The notes under the pieces were generated by a model. It was not told where the DNA came from, did not search any database, and saw nothing but the letters and a program-made list of their open reading frames with translations. The position numbers were made by a program, and so were the translations under genes. DNA of 56,592 bases from Nitrospirota bacterium (lineage in GTDB: Bacteria; Nitrospirota; Leptospirillia; Leptospirillales; Leptospirillaceae). Shown here one piece after another: positions 1 through 6,380 of this stretch. The stretch covers positions 1-56,592 of the forward strand of contig JAJZHW010000010.1 in NCBI GenBank assembly GCA_021810805.1, given 5' to 3'. Position 1 is the stretch's first letter, and every line of letters begins with the position of its first letter.

Positions 1-219
1 GGAGGGCGGTGGACCCTGCTCGACCTGGGGGATGTGGTCATCGACCTCTTTCTCCATGGAACGCGGGAGATCTACCGGCTGGAGGATCTTTACTCCGAGG
101 CCCCCATCTACGTCTTCGACCCGTCGGGCAAAAATCGTCGGGTCCTTCCGGAGGAGAGGCTCTCCCTCTATTCGGGAAAGAGACCCGATATGCGAGAGAC
201 GGGATCTCTCTCCCCATGA
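1..219 (+). CDS. rsfS: RsfS ribosomal silencing factor, C-terminal part
   Basis: The gene runs in from outside the window; only the last 72 codons are present, ending in TGA at 217-219. The visible part reads W-x-L-x-D-L-G-D-V-V-I-D-L-F followed by an R-E-x-Y-x-L-E-x-L segment, the typical C-terminal core of RsfS (YbeB/DUF143). Family members bind ribosomal protein uL14 and block subunit joining when nutrients are scarce. The tail after this core is longer than usual and rich in Arg/Glu/Ser. The stop overlaps the next start (ATGA at 216-219), so the downstream LapA-LapB gene is probably translationally coupled. The identification rests on a short segment but the motif order is characteristic. 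Confidence 0.8.
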   Translation, partial: GGRWTLLDLGDVVIDLFLHGTREIYRLEDLYSEAPIYVFDPSGKNRRVLPEERLSLYSGKRPDMRETGSLSP

Positions 220-1616
220 CTCGCCTGCTTCTCCTTGTCATGCTGGTTCTGGCGGTGGGCCTCGTCAAGCTTGCCGAGTGGAACGACCAGAAGGTCTCCT
301 TCCAGATCCTCCCCCACCGGGTTCTCGAGCTTCCCCAGATCACCCTCATCGTGCTGGCCTTCTCTTTGGGAGCGGGTCTCGTCTTCCTCATCCACGGGCT
401 GGCCGATCTTTTGGGGTGGGTGAAGAATCTTCGGGAAAGCCGGGAAGAAAAACGGGCGGAGAGGGCGCAGGCCCTCTGGAAAAAAACGTGGACGGAGATC
501 AACCGCTCCCATATGCCCCAGGCCCTCTCCGTTCTCGAGCGCCTCGTGGCGCTCTTCCCCGACCATCGGGAGGCTCTCCTTCTGCTGGGAGACCTGAAAA
601 GGTCGGCGGGCGACCACACGGGGGCCATCCGGATCCACCGGCGGGCCCGGGTCTTCGACGAGGAGGATGTCCGCCTGGTCCTGGCCTTGGCCACGGACTA
701 CGAGTGCGCGGGACGGGTGGAAGATGCCCTGGCTCTCTTTCGGGAATACTTCAAGAAGGAAGGGCGAAACCGGGAGGTGCTGGAGGGATTCCGGAGGCTT
801 CTCATGCGCCAGGAGCGATGGGAGGAGGCGCTCTCGGTTCAGACGGCCCTTGCCCGCTCCTTCGAAAAGGGAGAGCGACGGGACCGGGAGGTGGCGACAT
901 TGGTGGGGCTCCGGTTCGAGGTGGGCTCTCTCCTGCACCGTCAGGGGAACACCGAGGGGGCCCGGAGGGCCTTTCGCGGGGCTTTGAAGATCGATCCCGC
1001 CTTCACTCCGGCCCGTCTGGGGCTGGCGGAGGCGCAGATCGCCGAAGGGCGGGAAAAGGAGGGGATCGAAAACCTCCAGGAGGGATGGACCCGAACCTCC
1101 GAAACTCTCTACCTTGTCCGGCTCGAGGAGTTTTACCTCGAAAAGGGAAACCCCGACGCCATCCTCTCCCTTTACTCCCGGGCCCTCGATCGCCATCCCG
1201 GGCGCCCCTCCCTCTCCTTTCACAAGGCTAGGGTCTACAATCGCCTGGGGATGGAGGACGAGTCGCTCTCCCTTCTCGAGTCGCTGGAAGGCGAAGCCGC
1301 CTGGGGAGGGGAATACTACCGCCTGATGGGAGAGATTTACGAAAGACGCCACCAGATGGATGCGGCGCTCGAATGCTTCCGGAAGATCCTTTCTCTGGAG
1401 TTGCCCTTCGATCTTCCCTACGGATGCCGAAACTGCCACACTTTCTTTCCGGAGTGGTCCGGCCGATGCCCGGTCTGCCATCAGTGGAATACGATTTTTC
1501 GCACCGATGGTCAGGTGCTGGCCGGGGCCGGGGGCTCGCCGGCGGCCGACCCGGCTTCTGCCCTGTCGCACCGGACGGCCTATCAGGAGTATTTCGCCGG
1601 CCCCGGCCTGACATGA
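216..1616 (+). CDS. lapB: LapA-LapB fusion: membrane-anchored TPR protein with C-terminal rubredoxin-like zinc ribbon
   Basis: 466 residues from ATG 216, which overlaps the rsfS stop. Two hydrophobic helices (about residues 2-17 and 41-65) separated by a short loop containing NDQKVSF resemble LapA (DUF1049). A basic linker, then TPR-like helical repeats (about 85-400) and a zinc ribbon follow, with CxxC pairs at Cys404/407 and Cys418/421. In enterobacteria LapB (YciM) uses these TPRs and the rubredoxin-like metal site to regulate LpxC turnover, hence LPS synthesis, and LapA is a separate small membrane protein encoded next to it. Here both appear joined in one chain. The stop overlaps the next start (ATGA, 1613-1616). 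Longer upstream starts exist in this frame, but they would overlap rsfS and are rejected. Role in LPS control is inferred from the family. Confidence 0.8.
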   Translation: MTRLLLLVMLVLAVGLVKLAEWNDQKVSFQILPHRVLELPQITLIVLAFSLGAGLVFLIHGLADLLGWVKNLRESREEKRAERAQALWKKTWTEINRSHMPQALSVLERLVALFPDHREALLLLGDLKRSAGDHTGAIRIHRRARVFDEEDVRLVLALATDYECAGRVEDALALFREYFKKEGRNREVLEGFRRLLMRQERWEEALSVQTALARSFEKGERRDREVATLVGLRFEVGSLLHRQGNTEGARRAFRGALKIDPAFTPARLGLAEAQIAEGREKEGIENLQEGWTRTSETLYLVRLEEFYLEKGNPDAILSLYSRALDRHPGRPSLSFHKARVYNRLGMEDESLSLLESLEGEAAWGGEYYRLMGEIYERRHQMDAALECFRKILSLELPFDLPYGCRNCHTFFPEWSGRCPVCHQWNTIFRTDGQVLAGAGGSPAADPASALSHRTAYQEYFAGPGLT

Positions 1617-2278
1617 TCCGATTCCTGGCCGGCGGTTCTTCCGCGGGCGGGATCGCTCTTCTTTCCGGCCTCTTCTCCCGACTCTGCCTCGCCTGCCGAC
1701 GCCCCTCCGGATCGGGGACGCTCTGCCTGGCGTGCCGGGAGGACCCCGCATGGAAGGGGCCGATTCTTTCTTCGGTGCGGGGAGGGATTCCGGTCCGCTC
1801 CCTCTTCCCCGACGAAGGGGCTCCGGGACGACTCTTTCGCGTGGCCAAGTTCTCGGGAAACCGTCGGGCTCTGGAATTTCTCCTGGACCGATGGAACCTG
1901 GCCGATCTCTGTCCCCCGGGAACCTCCCTTCTCCTTCCCGTTCCTCCCCAGAAATCCAGACTGCTTCGGCGCGACCTCTCCATTCCGGACATTCTGGCCC
2001 ATCGCCTCTCCGACGGAAAAATTCCCCTGTGCTTCGACGGAGTTGTGCGAACCGGGCGGACCATGCAAAAGGGACGCTCCCGTCAGGAAAGACGGGATGT
2101 GTTCTTCTCGCCTCATTTCCGCATCGACCCCAAAGTTCTGTCGAAAGCGCCGACGAAAAGCCTCGTCATTGTCGACGATCTTCTCGTCACGGGGTGGACG
2201 GCCCGGTCCATCGCCCGGCTATTGTCATTTGCCGGGGTGGAGAGTCGTGCCATCGTCACCCTCCTCTATCGCCCCTGA
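1613..2278 (+). CDS. comF: ComF-family phosphoribosyltransferase-like protein
   Basis: 221 residues from ATG 1613, overlapping the LapAB stop by four bases. The N-terminus has a four-cysteine zinc-finger-like cluster (Cys25, 28, 38, 41). The C-terminal half carries the PRPP-binding loop, with SLVIVDDLLVTG at about residues 183-194 (Asp188/Asp189, Thr193). This is the usual ComF layout (double zinc ribbon remnant plus type I PRTase fold, about 220-240 residues). In transformable bacteria ComF helps move incoming DNA across the inner membrane; in other species its role is unsettled. No other competence gene is seen nearby. The 3' end overlaps the convergent LysR gene by 13 bp. Confidence 0.82.
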   Translation: MIRFLAGGSSAGGIALLSGLFSRLCLACRRPSGSGTLCLACREDPAWKGPILSSVRGGIPVRSLFPDEGAPGRLFRVAKFSGNRRALEFLLDRWNLADLCPPGTSLLLPVPPQKSRLLRRDLSIPDILAHRLSDGKIPLCFDGVVRTGRTMQKGRSRQERRDVFFSPHFRIDPKVLSKAPTKSLVIVDDLLVTGWTARSIARLLSFAGVESRAIVTLLYRP

Positions 2279-3186
2279 CTCCCGGGAGGGAGAGGCGCCT
2301 TCAGGAGGCGCTGGAGAAAGAGGTTGGCGGGGGAGGAGAGCTTTTTTCGGGGAACGAAGATCCAGAGGTTCCTGATCGGGGAGAATCCTTTCACTTCGAC
2401 GGTGCGGACCTGTCCGGACTCGTGGGGACGGAGGCAAAGGGAGGAGATGAAGGCCACTCCGACTCCGAGTGCCACCAGCTCCTTGATGGCTTCGGGGTTG
2501 TCGACGGTCACGACTGTCTCAAAGGAATCCGGGGAGAGATCCTTTTCCAAAAGCTCCCGCTCGATGACCTGGCGGGTTCCCGATCCGGGCTCCCGGCCGA
2601 TGAAGGGGATCTTGCGGAGCCGGTCGAGGGAGACGGGACCGCTCCCGGAAATGAGAGGAGCCCGGACGGAGTCGATGAGCACCAGGCGGTCGTGGTCGAG
2701 AAACTTTCGGTCGAGGGAGATCCCCTGAGTGCGCGTCGGCTCCCCTTCAATGAGCCCCAGGTCTATCTCCGAGGCCTTGAGGTCATGGAGAATCCTGTGG
2801 GTGTTGGCCACCGCCAGGCTGGCGGTGATCCGGGGCTGCTCCCGAAGAAAATGCGCCAGAAGGGGCGGGAGGTGGTAGGTCCCGATGGTCATGGAGGCCC
2901 CCACCCTGAGGTGGCCCTGAGGTGTGTCTTCCAGGGGGCGGACCTCCTCCCGGGCCTCTTCCATCTGATGGGTGATGGACCGGGCATATGGAAGGAGCTT
3001 TCTTCCCGCCTCCGTGAGGAGGATTTTCTTCCCTGTCCGTTCGAAGAGGGCGACTTTCAGGTCCCGTTCCAGAGACTTCACCTGAAGGCTTACCGCCGGC
3101 TGAGTCAAAAAAAGTGCTTCCCCGGCTTGGGTAAAGCTCTGGTATTCCGCGACCTTGAGAAAGACCTTCAGCTGGTCGTTGGTCAT
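2266..3186 (-). CDS. LysR-family transcriptional regulator (CysL/CbbR-like)
   Basis: 306 residues, ATG at 3186 preceded by a GGAG ribosome site. Residues 1-60 form the LysR winged helix-turn-helix (QSFTQAGEALFLTQPAVSLQ is the recognition region). Residues 90-300 form a substrate-binding domain with the LRVGASMTIGTYHLPPLLA start typical of the CysL/CbbR branch. Family members are effector-responsive DNA-binding activators. No divergent gene lies immediately upstream (about 100 bp separate it from the TRL-like lipoprotein on the same strand), so no target can be named from context. It converges on comF with a 13-bp overlap. Confidence 0.88.
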   Translation of the reverse strand: MTNDQLKVFLKVAEYQSFTQAGEALFLTQPAVSLQVKSLERDLKVALFERTGKKILLTEAGRKLLPYARSITHQMEEAREEVRPLEDTPQGHLRVGASMTIGTYHLPPLLAHFLREQPRITASLAVANTHRILHDLKASEIDLGLIEGEPTRTQGISLDRKFLDHDRLVLIDSVRAPLISGSGPVSLDRLRKIPFIGREPGSGTRQVIERELLEKDLSPDSFETVVTVDNPEAIKELVALGVGVAFISSLCLRPHESGQVRTVEVKGFSPIRNLWIFVPRKKLSSPANLFLQRLLKAPLPPGSQGR

Positions 3187-3287
3187 GGGGTCTCCGTTTG
3201 TGGAGGGCTATGTCCCTTTTCCCTGCAAGGATAGCACAGCCCGGGACTCCCCGGGAGAATGTCTGGAAGCGGTCGGCTTCTTGCCGG

Positions 3288-3752
3288 TCAGGATTTGTCC
3301 GGGAAAGCTTTTCCCCCCGAGTCTCCCGAAGATGTCTTGTTCGCGGATCCGGGCTTTGCGGTGGAGTGGTCGAAGCGGATGGGGGTCCCCCGGACGGTCG
3401 TGCAGGTCAGGGTATAGACATTGTAAAGGGGAAAGAAGTTGTAAAGAGATGTTGCGGTTGTGACGTGAACGAGTCCGTCGGCGTGGAGGGACGGATTTTT
3501 TTTGAAGGCATCCCTCATGGCCGATTCGAGATCGGAGTCTCCCCAGGGAATGACCCCCAGGATGAAGTGGCGGCAGGCCCGCCCTTCGATCTGGCGGCCG
3601 ACTCGGTGAAAGAGATGCGAGTCGTGGGGGCCGAGGTCGGTCTCCGTCTCGCTGTCGGAGAGGAGTCCGATGGAGCCGGTCGAGGTGCAGCCGGCGGCAA
3701 GCAACAGGAGGGCCACTCCTGCGCTCAGGAGGATTTTTTGTGGTGTCTTCAT
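3288..3752 (-). CDS. TRL-like lipoprotein
   Basis: 154 residues from ATG 3752, chosen because AAGGAG lies just upstream; longer starts in this frame lack a ribosome site. An N-terminal signal peptide ends in a lipobox (LLLAAGC, Cys21), so the mature protein should be lipid-anchored. The core RACRHFILGVIPWGDSDLES followed by a D-G-L-V-H-V strand and YTLTCTTVRGTPIRF resembles the TRL (tRNA-associated locus) family of small lipoproteins of unknown function. The C-terminal 20 residues are Ser/Gly/Lys-rich. It lies downstream of a second small lipoprotein on the same strand that carries a TRL-like N-terminal half. TRL assignment is by eye and moderate. Confidence 0.65.
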   Translation of the reverse strand: MKTPQKILLSAGVALLLLAAGCTSTGSIGLLSDSETETDLGPHDSHLFHRVGRQIEGRACRHFILGVIPWGDSDLESAMRDAFKKNPSLHADGLVHVTTATSLYNFFPLYNVYTLTCTTVRGTPIRFDHSTAKPGSANKTSSGDSGGKAFPDKS

Positions 3753-3897
3753 CAAAGAGCTCCTTGGGTGGGGTGTGATGCGGAGTCTGTTCAGGGAGAC
3801 GGTATGTCGCCCATCCGAGTCTCGCGGTCCACGCTCTGCTCCAATGCCCCTTTGACTCCTTGAGTCAAGGGATGTTGGAGAAGGGCATGCGTTTCGC

Positions 3898-4218
3898 TTA
3901 CTTGGCGTGCGCTTTCGTTTTTCGGCGCACGCTCCGGCTGTTTGCCGAAACGTCGGACATGGGGCCTTTCGTGTCGTGCATGAAGGCGGTGGCCACAGGG
4001 GGGCCGGCAATCGAAGAGTGGTTCGTCGCCTTGTAGGCGTAAGGCGTGTAGCCTCCCCCGCAGCAGCAGGTGCACTCGGGAACATAGGCCGGACCATACG
4101 CCGCCGAGGTCGCTCCGCAGCCGCCGAACAGCATCAAAAGGCCGAGAAACGTGATCCGCACGAAAGAATGTCTCGGGAAAGAACTCTCCCGAGGTGGCAC
4201 CTTCATCTGTGAGTTCAT
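3898..4218 (-). CDS. Small Cys-rich lipoprotein, TRL-like N-terminal half
   Basis: 106 residues from ATG 4218, preceded by GGGAGAA. After a basic N-terminus a hydrophobic segment ends in a lipobox (LMLFGGC). The mature part starts with a cysteine cluster (ECTCCCGGGY) and then a stretch, AFMHDTKGPMSDVSANS, that resembles the first half of TRL lipoproteins (tyrosine/Lys-Gly-Pro then Asn-Ser). It ends just where the TRL family would continue with its ILG strand. None of the three downstream frames restores that half before the next gene, so this is either a genuinely short protein or an old truncation. The unusual C-x-C-C-C motif may bind metal. Function unknown. Confidence 0.55.
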   Translation of the reverse strand: MNSQMKVPPRESSFPRHSFVRITFLGLLMLFGGCGATSAAYGPAYVPECTCCCGGGYTPYAYKATNHSSIAGPPVATAFMHDTKGPMSDVSANSRSVRRKTKAHAK

Positions 4219-4640
4219 GGACTTCTCCCGGCGAAACGGTGAATTCTGTCAAAATCTGTTCGGAGTACGGAAAAGATAAAAATAATTTAAATATTTGTAG
4301 ATAAATAATATTATTGATTATACGCTCTCCCGATCTGGGGTGCAACGAGAAAAATTGGTTACATCCCCTCGTCCACTCCCATTTTGATCCGATGACAACT
4401 CTTGGGAATCCTCGTACCATCACTCTTTTTATTGATTTCGGAGGGCACGGGAATGTAAAATGAAGGGAAAATCAGGGGAGAGTCTTTCGTTCGGGATCTT
4501 GCTTCGGATAATGCGGGGGCTTCCGTTTTTGGAGCGACCGCCTGCCTCGTGGTTTCCACGAAAATCCAGCGTCGACCGACCCCTCTCCCACGTTTTATTC
4601 ATTGCGCAGCCCCCTCATGTGGGGACGAAAGGAGCTCTTC
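4219..4640. other. Intergenic region with divergent promoters
   Basis: A 422-bp gap between divergent genes. Bases about 4260-4325 are strikingly AT-rich compared with the flanks and probably include the promoter of the minus-strand lipoproteins. A plausible plus-strand promoter sits near 4432-4461. Bases 4462-4627 would then be a long 5' leader for the membrane protein gene. No convincing ORF or known RNA is seen. Confidence 0.5.
4432..4461 (+). promoter_or_regulatory. Candidate sigma-70 promoter for the Bax-inhibitor-like gene
   Basis: TTGATT at 4432-4437 and TAAAAT at 4456-4461 with an 18-bp spacer. It lies about 180 bp upstream of ATG 4641 on the plus strand. Based on consensus similarity only. 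Confidence 0.35.
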
Positions 4641-5330
4641 ATGCAACCCCTGCTTTCCAATGGCCCCGTCATCGAAGGACGTCGCTCGGCCGCGTCGCTC
4701 AATCGCTTCATGATGAAGGTCTATGGCCTTCTCTCCCTCATGTTCCTCTTTTCCGGAATCGGAGCCGTCTGGGGAATGAGCTCTGGTCTCCGCGTCGTGG
4801 GTCCCCATCCCATCCTGCTGGCGATCGCCATGTTCGGCACCCTCTTTGCGCTCATGGCCGTCCAGAAGGTTCCGGGAATCAATGTGGCGATGACCTCCTT
4901 TTTTGCCGCCCTGATGGGAGCCTCCCTCGGCCCCATCCTCTTTGCCCTTCTCCGCTCGCCCGGAGGCGCGGCCATCCTCTCCGACGCGCTCTTTCTCACC
5001 ATGGCCATCTTCTTCGGTCTCACCTTTTACGCCATCGTGTCGGGTAAAAGCTTTTCCTTCATGGGAAGCTTCCTCTTCACCGGCCTGATCATCGTGGTGA
5101 TCCTCTCCGTCATCCAGATCTTCTTCCATCCCCCTCTGTTCCAGGCGGTGGTCTCCGGAATGGCGGCCCTTCTTTTTTCGGGGCTCATCCTCTTCGACAC
5201 CAGCCGGATCCTCGAGTCTTCGGAGGAGGAGCTGACGCCTGTGATGGCCGTTGTCTCCCTCTATCTCGACGTCTTCAATCTGTTCGTCAGCCTGCTCAGG
5301 CTTCTGGAGATCTTCAAGGGCGAGGAGTAA
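4641..5330 (+). CDS. Bax inhibitor-1/YccA family membrane protein
   Basis: 229 residues from ATG 4641, selected because AAAGGAGC ends six bases upstream; the in-frame ATG at 4602 lacks a good site. The protein has about seven hydrophobic helices and ends with a YLDVFNLFVSLLRLLEIF segment, the signature C-terminal helix of the BI-1/YccA/YbhL (UPF0005) family. Inner-membrane members interact with FtsH or act as pH-sensitive Ca2+ leak channels in structural work. The cellular role here is unknown. It is followed by ilvE after 39 bp. Confidence 0.88.
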   Translation: MQPLLSNGPVIEGRRSAASLNRFMMKVYGLLSLMFLFSGIGAVWGMSSGLRVVGPHPILLAIAMFGTLFALMAVQKVPGINVAMTSFFAALMGASLGPILFALLRSPGGAAILSDALFLTMAIFFGLTFYAIVSGKSFSFMGSFLFTGLIIVVILSVIQIFFHPPLFQAVVSGMAALLFSGLILFDTSRILESSEEELTPVMAVVSLYLDVFNLFVSLLRLLEIFKGEE

Positions 5331-5369
5331 TCTCGCCCTTTTCCCTCTTTCCCTGACTAAGGAGTCCCC

Positions 5370-6299
5370 ATGCTTAAGGAAAGCCGCTGGATTTTTATGG
5401 ATGACAAAATGGTTCCGTGGAAGGAGGCCAACGTCCATGTTCTGACGCATTCCCTCCACTATGGGATGGCGGTTTTCGAGGGGATCCGAGCCTACAAGGG
5501 CACCGATGGAACCCACATCTTCCGTCTCGCGGAGCATACCGAGCGCCTTCTCAATTCGGCGCGGGTCATGCAGATGGGCGGGGACTTCACCCTCAAGGGC
5601 GTGATGGACGCGACCTCCCGGGTGGTGGTGGAGAATGGTCTGGACTCCTGCTACATTCGTCCGATCATCTACATCGGATACGGGGACATGGGCATCTATG
5701 CCAAGAAGAATCCGGTCCGCCTCTCCATCTCCGCCTGGGAATGGGGGACCTATCTGGGGGAGGAGGGACTCTCCCGGGGGATTCGGGCGAAGGTCAGCTC
5801 CTACACCCGTTTCGGGACAAACAACTTTCTGGCCCGGGCGAAGGTCTCCGCCCACTATGTCAATTCCCAGCTGGCCAAGTGGGAGGTCAAGGGGGCGGGA
5901 TACGACGAGGCAATCCTTCTCGACTCCGATGGAATGGTGGCGGAAGGTCCCGGCGAGAACATCTTCATCGTCAAGAAGGGAGTTCTGAAGACCCCGCCCC
6001 TGCGCTCCGTCCTTGACGGCATCACCCGCCACAGCGTCATGGCCCTGGCCCGGGAAGAGGGAATCCCCGTGGCGGAAGAAGCGCTCACCCGGGATGATCT
6101 CTACCTCGCCGACGAGGCCTTCTTTACCGGCACGGCGGCAGAGCTCACGCCCATCCGTGAGATCGACGACCGTCCCATCGGGGCGGGAAAGCCCGGACCT
6201 GTGACGCTGGCCCTGCAGAAGATCTTTTTTGATATTGTCCGGGGGAATGTCTCCCGTCACTCCGAGTGGCGTACAACGGTCGTTCCCCGTCTCGTCTGA
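5370..6299 (+). CDS. ilvE: Branched-chain amino-acid aminotransferase
   Basis: 309 residues from ATG 5370, preceded by AAGGAG. PLP-dependent class IV aminotransferase that carries out the last step of Val, Leu and Ile synthesis using glutamate. Seen: an N-terminal LHYGMAVFEGIRAY, the Schiff-base lysine at about Lys158 (LARAKVSAHY), EGPGENIFIV, and the C-terminal LYLADEAFFTGTAAELTPI that contacts the cofactor phosphate. Length matches the family (about 305-310). It is followed by a hairpin and polA. No other branched-chain gene is in the window. Confidence 0.95.
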   Translation: MLKESRWIFMDDKMVPWKEANVHVLTHSLHYGMAVFEGIRAYKGTDGTHIFRLAEHTERLLNSARVMQMGGDFTLKGVMDATSRVVVENGLDSCYIRPIIYIGYGDMGIYAKKNPVRLSISAWEWGTYLGEEGLSRGIRAKVSSYTRFGTNNFLARAKVSAHYVNSQLAKWEVKGAGYDEAILLDSDGMVAEGPGENIFIVKKGVLKTPPLRSVLDGITRHSVMALAREEGIPVAEEALTRDDLYLADEAFFTGTAAELTPIREIDDRPIGAGKPGPVTLALQKIFFDIVRGNVSRHSEWRTTVVPRLV

Positions 6300-6321
6300 C
6301 ACGGGCCCGGAACTCGATCTC

Positions 6322-6347
6322 CCCGGGGGAAAACGGTTTTTTCCGGG
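6322..6347 (+). terminator. Hairpin between ilvE and polA
   Basis: CCCGG at the 5' side pairs with CCGGG at the 3' side, continuing through three G-U and three A-U pairs around an ACGG loop, giving an 11-bp stem in RNA. The U-rich run lies inside the 3' arm rather than after it, so it is not a textbook terminator. It may be a weak terminator or attenuator placed 20 bases before the candidate polA ribosome site. Confidence 0.4.
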
Positions 6348-6380
6348 ATCTCCTGGGATCTCATCGAAAGGACCTCCGCC

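Noticed and set aside
1732-3234. 500-codon plus-strand ORF overlapping comF and the LysR gene
   Set aside because: Shadow of two genes with clear family motifs; no ribosome site.
3753-3900. Frameshift joining the two TRL-like lipoproteins into one
   Set aside because: All three frames after the stop at 3898 were read; none continues with the TRL ILG strand, and the second gene has its own ribosome site and signal peptide.
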